From Pseudoxanthomonas mexicana (GTDB lineage Bacteria > Pseudomonadota > Gammaproteobacteria > Xanthomonadales > Xanthomonadaceae), in contig NZ_LSIF01000002.1 in NCBI RefSeq assembly GCF_001556105.1, positions 49,812 to 113,811 on the forward strand: a stretch of 64,000 nucleotides of DNA, read 5' to 3'. Under the pieces are notes generated by a model. That model made no database searches and was not told where the DNA came from. It saw only the letters and a list, made by a program, of their open reading frames with translations. The translations under genes were made by a program, and so were the position numbers. Shown one piece after another: positions 59,606-64,000 of the stretch (its first letter is position 1; each line of letters opens with the position of its first letter).

Positions 59606-59900
59606 AGGTTTGCAGGATAGGCACTCGGTGCCGTCGTGTAGACATAAACCGTGACGCGTCACGAAAGTCACGGGGTGCCGGGGGCTTGTCCCCGGCGGTT
59701 ATCGCACATGGATGTGCGGCTGTTGCGTTAGCGGTTGGACCCGCGAAGGGAGCGGGTCAGAGCTGGGCTGACACCCATGCCGCTGACCCGCTTTATCTGG
59801 CCCATGAGAGCAAGAATTGCCTGACAGCTTTTAGCGAAGCGAAATCAGGCCCCAACAAAGCCGCGTTGGAGGCGGCGACACCATGAAAGCACATGATGCC
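59606..59900. other. Hairpin-rich non-coding region, possible phage replication origin
   Basis: Four dyads in about 110 bp: GTGACGCGTCAC (59651-59662); GCCGGGG/CCCCGGC (59677-59696); GCACAT/ATGTGC (59704-59717); GACCCGC/GCGGGTC (59738-59758). Filamentous and satellite phages keep several hairpins in the intergenic origin region beside the att site, as here. The ATG-led frame 59593-59886 over it shows no protein-like pattern. Confidence 0.45.
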
Positions 59901-59928
59901 GTTTTACATAATAGGCATTATGCGAAAT
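59901..59928 (-). other. dif-like XerC/XerD recombination site X2
   Basis: On the minus strand XerC-type arm ATTTCGCATAA, centre TGCCTA, XerD-type arm TTATGTAAAAC. Both arms are nearly identical to X1 (one difference), and the layout equals dif (11-6-11). Right end of the phage-like remnant and one end of the region carrying cassette copy 2. Confidence 0.85.
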
Positions 59929-60118
59929 GACTTATTGGGGCGCTATGGCTCTGGCTTCGTGTCCGGTTCGAACCGGGCTCGGAAAAGCCGTGACTTTTCC
60001 CCCCGCTCCCGGCTAAGTCACAGATTTATTGTGCACTCCGAGAAAGTCACAGATCTACTGACAAGACGCCGCTGCCAGAAGGACCGAACAGCGGCGCGAT
60101 GCTGGTCAGGTCCGAAAC

Positions 60119-60304
60119 TCAGGTCCGCCGCGTAGCAGAATCGGCTTGTGACAGCGTAGTTTGGGCGTGCCTGAAATCCTGGAAACCAGCCGCTTGGGCC
60201 GCCTGATCCAGCGCCTCGGTGTGAGAGATGTTCTTTTCGCGCTTGAGCGACTTGGCCAAGCGTTTGATGCCCTCCATCGTGGAGGGATGTACGATTTTTG
60301 ACAT
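60119..60304 (-). CDS. Truncated DUF5623-like N-terminal fragment
   Basis: A 61-aa frame beginning MSKIVHPSTMEGIKRLAKSL followed by ISHTEALDQAAQAAGFQDFRHAQ, which resembles the N-terminal segment of DUF5623-type proteins (several hundred aa, function unknown). It stops after 61 codons, about 190 bp from site X2, so it is probably the remains of a longer gene. GAGG 9 nt before ATG. Between 60305 and 60554 I see no gene. Confidence 0.5.
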   Translation of the reverse strand: MSKIVHPSTMEGIKRLAKSLKREKNISHTEALDQAAQAAGFQDFRHAQTTLSQADSATRRT

Positions 60305-60554
60305 GACAGTGTCCTCACGGTCCGATGTGAAATGTCGCCCGTCAGCCATTTCTCGAACCGAACAAGGTCATGGTCGGTTGAGCGGTCCTGCTTTCTCGGC
60401 AGTGCTGTTAACAGCTTTGCGATGACGGGCGACGGGCGCCTGCCTAGCGCCCACGACATTACGCTACCACCACGGGACATGATTTTCCTACCGCAGCGTT
60501 ATTTAGCGCCCTTGACCAGCCGCAGTTCCCAAGCTTCCACGCCAGCGGGAACCC

Positions 60555-60713
60555 TCAAGCAGGTACAGTCAGCTGCCTGACCCATCGCAGCAGTTCGTCG
60601 TGCGGGATCGTCCGTCCGGCGTCCACGTCGGCCAGACCCTCGCGGGTTTGGCGATCCTTCTCTTCTTCGGTCAATTCCGGAAGGAGTGCTAATAGCTTTT
60701 CTTCGTGGCTCAT
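60555..60713 (-). CDS. 52-aa antitoxin-like protein (cassette copy 2)
   Basis: MSHEEKLLALLPELTEEEKD, then GLADVDAGRTIPHDELLRWV. Same length as copy 1 (35006-35164) and about 77% identical, differing mainly at the C-terminal end. Starts 18 bp after the SseB-family gene stop. Confidence 0.7.
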   Translation of the reverse strand: MSHEEKLLALLPELTEEEKDRQTREGLADVDAGRTIPHDELLRWVRQLTVPA

Positions 60714-60731
60714 TGGATGGGTACGCTGCGC

Positions 60732-61490
60732 TCAGGTTGACGTGATTCTCTTGAATACGGGCATGATCTGAGGATCATCGAGGCCCGCCGGCAAAGGCTG
60801 CGATACGTCGTGGATCGCCACATCGATGATGACGTTTAAATCGCCGCACAAGGGCTGTATGGCAGTGGTCACCATACGGGCGGCTCGCTCGGCGAATACC
60901 ATGTCGACCACTAGCCAGATCAACAGCCCGGATGACTGCTCGATGCGCCCTGACGAGTGAGTTTCCAGGAGATACGCCGACGAGACGAAAGTGGCAGGTT
61001 CAAGGCTGCGGGCGATGGTGGGAGCTAGCCAAGCCGGTGCTCTTAGGGCAGGTCCTACCACAAACTCCGCTGGCGCCAGCCGTTCCACCCTGGCCAAGAA
61101 ACCCTTATCCAACCATGTCGCGATCTCTTCCGGATACAGGACAATGCCCCCGTCGTTGGGATTGAGCATTAACGTCGCGCCCCGCGAACCCTCCAACAAA
61201 TCTCGTCCCGGCACCCCCAGGATTTTGACGGCCGATGAGCTGGCCACCTCCGCCTTACCCAGCGAGGTAAAGAACGGGATGGCGTCAAACCCGTCGGGGT
61301 GTCGGAACTGGACCAGCCTAGGTGTCCGGGAATCGTCCGAGACAGGCGCATGCACGTAGACCATCGCATCCATCAACTGCTTGAAGAAGGCAAGCTCCTG
61401 GGCTGAGTCGCCACGGGCTCGCTCGAGCGCAGCCTCCAGGTCTGCCTCCGCGGCTGACTCGCGTCTTCCGGGTCTGGTCGATCGCTTCAT
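60732..61490 (-). CDS. SseB-family protein (cassette copy 2)
   Basis: A 252-aa paralogue of the protein at 34227. PRLVQFRHPDGFDAIPFFTS and GATLMLNPNDGGIVLYPEEI mark the SseB domain. ATG 61490 lies 3 bp after the stop of the BPSL0761-family gene. Substitutions are spread along the length with a conserved frame, so both copies look functional. Confidence 0.75.
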   Translation of the reverse strand: MKRSTRPGRRESAAEADLEAALERARGDSAQELAFFKQLMDAMVYVHAPVSDDSRTPRLVQFRHPDGFDAIPFFTSLGKAEVASSSAVKILGVPGRDLLEGSRGATLMLNPNDGGIVLYPEEIATWLDKGFLARVERLAPAEFVVGPALRAPAWLAPTIARSLEPATFVSSAYLLETHSSGRIEQSSGLLIWLVVDMVFAERAARMVTTAIQPLCGDLNVIIDVAIHDVSQPLPAGLDDPQIMPVFKRITST

Positions 61491-61492
61491 GA

Positions 61493-61765
61493 TCAGATGC
61501 GATGCGGGCCAAGGGGAAAGCCGCGAAACCAATCTGCGTCGAACTGACTGGTCAAATAAGGGCGTACGAAGGCCGACTGGGTCAGCTCCCGCAGCCGTTC
61601 TTCGTGCTGGGCAATGGCCTCAATGTCGCTGACCGTTGGATAGTGCCGAAGCAGCCGGTACGCCTCTTCCCGTACCGATTTTGGCACGTCCTTGCTGCCG
61701 GCGAGTTCTCTCAGGAACGCGCCGGCCTGAAGCACGTTGCGGGTGCGTTCGGCGGGCATGGTCAC
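61493..61765 (-). CDS. BPSL0761-family protein (cassette copy 2)
   Basis: A 90-aa protein from GTG 61765 (MTMPAERTRNVLQAGAFL when initiated with Met). LLRHYPTVSDIEAIAQHEER is shared with copy 1. First gene of the cassette, behind the CTAAG palindrome at 61785. Confidence 0.8.
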   Translation of the reverse strand: MTMPAERTRNVLQAGAFLRELAGSKDVPKSVREEAYRLLRHYPTVSDIEAIAQHEERLRELTQSAFVRPYLTSQFDADWFRGFPLGPHRI

Positions 61766-61784
61766 GCGAATGCCTGATGACGTA

Positions 61785-61799
61785 CTAAGGAATACTTAG
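61785..61799 (-). promoter_or_regulatory. CTAAG-N5-CTTAG palindrome before cassette copy 2
   Basis: On the minus strand CTAAG TATTC CTTAG. One base differs from the element before copy 1 (33917-33931), at the same distance from the first gene. Confidence 0.55.
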
Positions 61800-61881
61800 C
61801 TTACAGACTTTTGGGAACGGTGTTGGCTACAAGCTCTGGCTATTTGCTTAGCGGAACAAAAGATAATATAATCAATAACTT

Positions 61882-61909
61882 AGTTCGCATAACATCCGTT
61901 ATGTATAGC
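61882..61909 (+). other. dif-like XerC/XerD recombination site X3
   Basis: XerC-type arm AGTTCGCATAA, centre CATCCG, XerD-type arm TTATGTATAGC. It lies upstream of cassette copy 2 with the same adjacent AT-rich string (TTGATTATATTA) that follows X1. It points opposite to X2, so X2 and X3 bracket copy 2 as an inverted pair. Confidence 0.78.
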
Positions 61910-62247
61910 GCTATGGGGTAAGCTGCCTGCGCTGTCGCTCAATCCCTACGCTCCCCTGCCCGCGCCTACGACACTTATCCAACTTAGTTGCTCAGGGTTT
62001 TGCCATCGAGGTGATCTCATAAGTTGATTGATACCCTGTGCTACCCAGTAGAGTGAAGTGACGATGTTCTCGACTTGTTGGCTCCAGTCGCGAAAAAAAT
62101 GAAGAAGCTCAGCTTCAGTCTTACCCGCTTTGTATGGACTCTTCGGAGAGCCATCCAGGCGAGTTTGGCCCGTTGATCTCGGTGGCTATCCCATCTTGGA
62201 TCGCTGACAGGAACGGGTCCAGTGCATCGGCGCTCTGACACTAGCAG
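61910..62247. other. Region without recognisable genes
   Basis: 338 bp between X3 and the IS30 left end. A 66-codon frame on the minus strand (62041-62241) has no good ribosome site and no recognisable pattern. Likely debris of earlier insertions. Confidence 0.4.
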
Positions 62248-63468
62248 GGTGAGTTCAACCCGTCAATGCAAAATGATCAACAGTTGCACTGATAGGAGCG
62301 AACGATATGGCAAGGATGGGGCGGCCCGGCATGTCTCGAGCCCAGAAGCGAGATCTATGGCGACGATGGAAGGGCGGCCAGTCGCTCAGCGACATTGCCC
62401 GCTTCTTTGACAAGAATCCGGGTTCGATTTTCGGGGTTCTGGCCGCGCAAGGCGGGATCGCGCCGAGGGAACGTCGCCGATCCGCCCGGTCGCTGAGCTT
62501 AATGGACCGCGAAGAGATATCTCGATGCCTAGCTTCTGGCCAGTCGTTTCGCCAGATTGCGCTCAGCCTAGGGCGGCCTACCTCGACGATTAGCCGGGAA
62601 GTGGCACGGCATGGTGGCCGTGACCGATATCGGGCCGCACATGCCGATGAGGCCGCTTGGGAGGCAGCCCGGAGGCCACAGTCTTGCCGGTTGGCCGATA
62701 ACCCTCGTCTGCGCTGGTTGGTGGCTTGCAAGCTGGGCCAGCAGTGGTCGCCGGAACAGATCGCCGGCTGGCTTAAGCTGAGGTTCCCGCTCAACCAGGC
62801 ACTGCAGGTGTCGCACGAAACGATCTACCGGAGCTTGTTCATCCAGGCGCGCGGCCTGCTCAAGAAGGAACTCCTGGCGCACCTGCGCACGCGTCGCCGT
62901 ATGCGCCACTCAAAGCTGGCCACCGCGATGCCTCGCGGCGGGATCATCGACGCGGTATCGATTCGGGAGCGTCCGGCGGAGGTCGAAGATCGCGCCGTGC
63001 CAGGGCATTGGGAGGGTGATCTGATCACGGGCAGCAACAATTCCCACATCGCGACGCTTGTGGAACGGCACTCGCGCTTCGTGATGCTGGTGAAAGTGAA
63101 GGGTAAGGACACCAGCAGCGTCGTCTCGGCGCTGAGCCGGCAAGTGAAAACACTGCCAACCGCGCTGCGAAAATCGCTGACGTGGGATCGAGGCGGTGAG
63201 ATGGCCAGCCACAAGAACTTCACCGTGGCGACCGACACGCAGGTCTACTTCTGCGATCCGCAAAGCCCTTGGCAGCGCGGTTCGAACGAAAACACCAATG
63301 GCCTTCTGCGGCAGTACTTCCCCGACGGCACGGATCTATCCCGCCATTCGCAGGCATTCTTGAACAAGATCGCCAGACGTCTCAACGAAAGACCTCGTAA
63401 GACCTTGGGCTTCCAGACGCCAGCCGCTAAGCTGAGCCAAGCCGTTGCGTCGACGGGTTGAACTCACC
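62248..63468 (+). mobile_element. IS30-family insertion sequence, complete
   Basis: 1221 bp. Perfect 17-bp terminal inverted repeats GGTGAGTTCAACCCGTC (62248-62264) and its complement (63452-63468) enclose one transposase gene. No target duplication is visible. On the right it abuts the end of an IS3 orfA, whose other part is not on the left, so the flanks were rearranged. Confidence 0.9.
62307..63461 (+). CDS. IS30-family transposase
   Basis: A 384-aa DDE transposase. N-terminal HTHs (SQSLSDIARFF-like and FRQIALSLGRPTSTISREVAR, the IS30 signature), DDE core: GHWEGDLITGSNNSHI, the second Asp in LTWDRGGEMASH, and the Glu in WQRGSNENTNGLLRQYFP. Full length, no stops. Confidence 0.95.
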   Translation: MARMGRPGMSRAQKRDLWRRWKGGQSLSDIARFFDKNPGSIFGVLAAQGGIAPRERRRSARSLSLMDREEISRCLASGQSFRQIALSLGRPTSTISREVARHGGRDRYRAAHADEAAWEAARRPQSCRLADNPRLRWLVACKLGQQWSPEQIAGWLKLRFPLNQALQVSHETIYRSLFIQARGLLKKELLAHLRTRRRMRHSKLATAMPRGGIIDAVSIRERPAEVEDRAVPGHWEGDLITGSNNSHIATLVERHSRFVMLVKVKGKDTSSVVSALSRQVKTLPTALRKSLTWDRGGEMASHKNFTVATDTQVYFCDPQSPWQRGSNENTNGLLRQYFPDGTDLSRHSQAFLNKIARRLNERPRKTLGFQTPAAKLSQAVASTG

Positions 63469-63965
63469 GCCGCGTACTTTGCCAAGGGATAAGGGCGAAG
63501 TACGCGTTCATGCAGGCGCATCTGGACGAGTTTCGCGTGGCAAGCATGTGTCGTGTGCTGGGCGTGCAGCGCAGCGGGTTTTATGCGTGGCAGCGCCAGC
63601 CGCATAGCGATCGCCATCGCGAGGATCAACGTCTTCTTGGCATGATCAAGCAGGCGTGGCTGGAGAGCGGTACGGTCTACGGCTACCGCAAGGTCACCGA
63701 CGACTTGCGCGACTTAGGCGAGGCTTGTGGCAAGCATCGCGTAGCGCGGCTGATGAAGAAGGAAGGCTTGCAGGCGCAGGTGGGTTACGGGCGTCGTCCG
63801 CGGCCTCGTGGTGGCCGGGTCTCGACAGTCGCGCCGAACCGCCTGGATCGGCAGTTCGACGTGGTTGCGCCCAACACGCACTGGGTCACCGACATCACCT
63901 ACATCCGCACGCACGAGGGCTGGCTGTACCTGGCAGTGGTGCTCGCGACGTCCCCCCGCTTTTGA
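63469..63965 (+). pseudogene. IS3-family orfA end plus orfB, truncated
   Basis: AAYFAKG-stop at the left is the end of an IS3 orfA. Then orfB: FMQAHLDEFRVASMCRVLGV, SGFYAW, VYGYRKVTDDL, RVARLMKKEGL, NTHWVTDITYIRTHEGWLYL with the first DDE Asp. The family continues with a second Asp and Glu, but after LAVVL the sequence changes to ATSPRF-stop at 63965, so orfB has lost more than half its catalytic core. The last 35 bp match nothing I know. Confidence 0.85.
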
Positions 63966-64000
63966 GTAGCACGCCGGTTTGGAGTCCAATTCCCCAACCC

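Noticed and set aside
59593..59886. 97-codon frame over the hairpin region
   Set aside because: No ribosome site, and the amino-acid pattern follows the palindromes; non-coding origin-like DNA is more likely.
33806..59928. X1 and X2 as ends of a 26-kb Xer-mobile unit carrying the pigment cluster
   Set aside because: The sites point the same way, but their 6-bp centres differ (GCGACG versus TAGGCA on the plus strand), which blocks productive recombination, and the DNA between them is ordinary chromosomal sequence with tRNAs.
62041..62241. 66-codon minus-strand frame left of IS30
   Set aside because: No ribosome site and no family pattern; treated as insertion debris.

Overview
The window is about 65% GC and looks like a chromosomal segment of a xanthomonad (family Xanthomonadaceae, order Lysobacterales). 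The strongest evidence is an 18-gene aryl-polyene (xanthomonadin-type) pigment cluster, a copL-copA-copB set of the Xanthomonas kind, and dif-like XerC/XerD sites next to a remnant of a VC1465/XafT-type Xer activation factor. The species cannot be fixed from the sequence alone.

Layout. (1) 1-28 kb is a copper/heavy-metal resistance island: the cusC/cusB end of an RND efflux operon; a Met/His-rich periplasmic protein followed by what reads as a transmembrane electron-transfer operon (flavin/2Fe-2S reductase, membrane cytochrome b, heptaheme cytochrome c, DUF1622); divergent copZ and copper ATPase copA with cueR; copA (multicopper oxidase) and a frameshifted copB; a UbiB-like kinase; a long leftward operon (DUF2933, ICMT-like protein, CPH-type ATPase, PRPP synthetase, beta-CASP hydrolase, broken AMP/thymidine phosphorylase, DUF3141); and a CopR/CopS two-component system. 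(2) 28-33 kb holds decayed transporter DNA, a YkgJ-type protein, an ISL3 transposase and a merR-merTPA mercury operon. (3) 33-36 kb holds a dif-like Xer site, a three-gene cassette (BPSL0761 family, SseB family, 52-aa antitoxin-like protein), a DUF4747 protein and two tRNA genes. (4) 36.4-52.7 kb is the pigment cluster, almost all genes overlapping by ATGA. (5) 53-58 kb has a secreted protein, DUF411, a second copL-copA-copB and glucokinase. (6) 58.3-64 kb is mobile: a phage/satellite remnant, two more dif-like sites bracketing a second inverted copy of the three-gene cassette, an intact IS30 element and a truncated IS3 orfB.

The copper genes appear to be tied together by one promoter design seen at five places (six promoters): T-T/G-x-C-A, 5 bp, GTAAT, 6 bp, GTCAT (GTAAC once), 21-22 bp, then a -10 hexamer. 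It precedes a small periplasmic protein gene, the electron-transfer operon, copA-copB, the leftward ATPase operon, a 4-TM membrane protein and copRS itself, so CopR is the obvious candidate regulator (inference). CueR-type promoters with 19-bp spacers instead control the copZ/copA-ATPase pair, and a classical MerR promoter controls mer. The second copLAB set lacks the shared box.

The most unusual items are the copper-linked electron-transfer operon, the shared promoter code, a perfect 35-bp hairpin that destroys the phosphorylase gene, and the duplicated cassette associated with dif-like sites.
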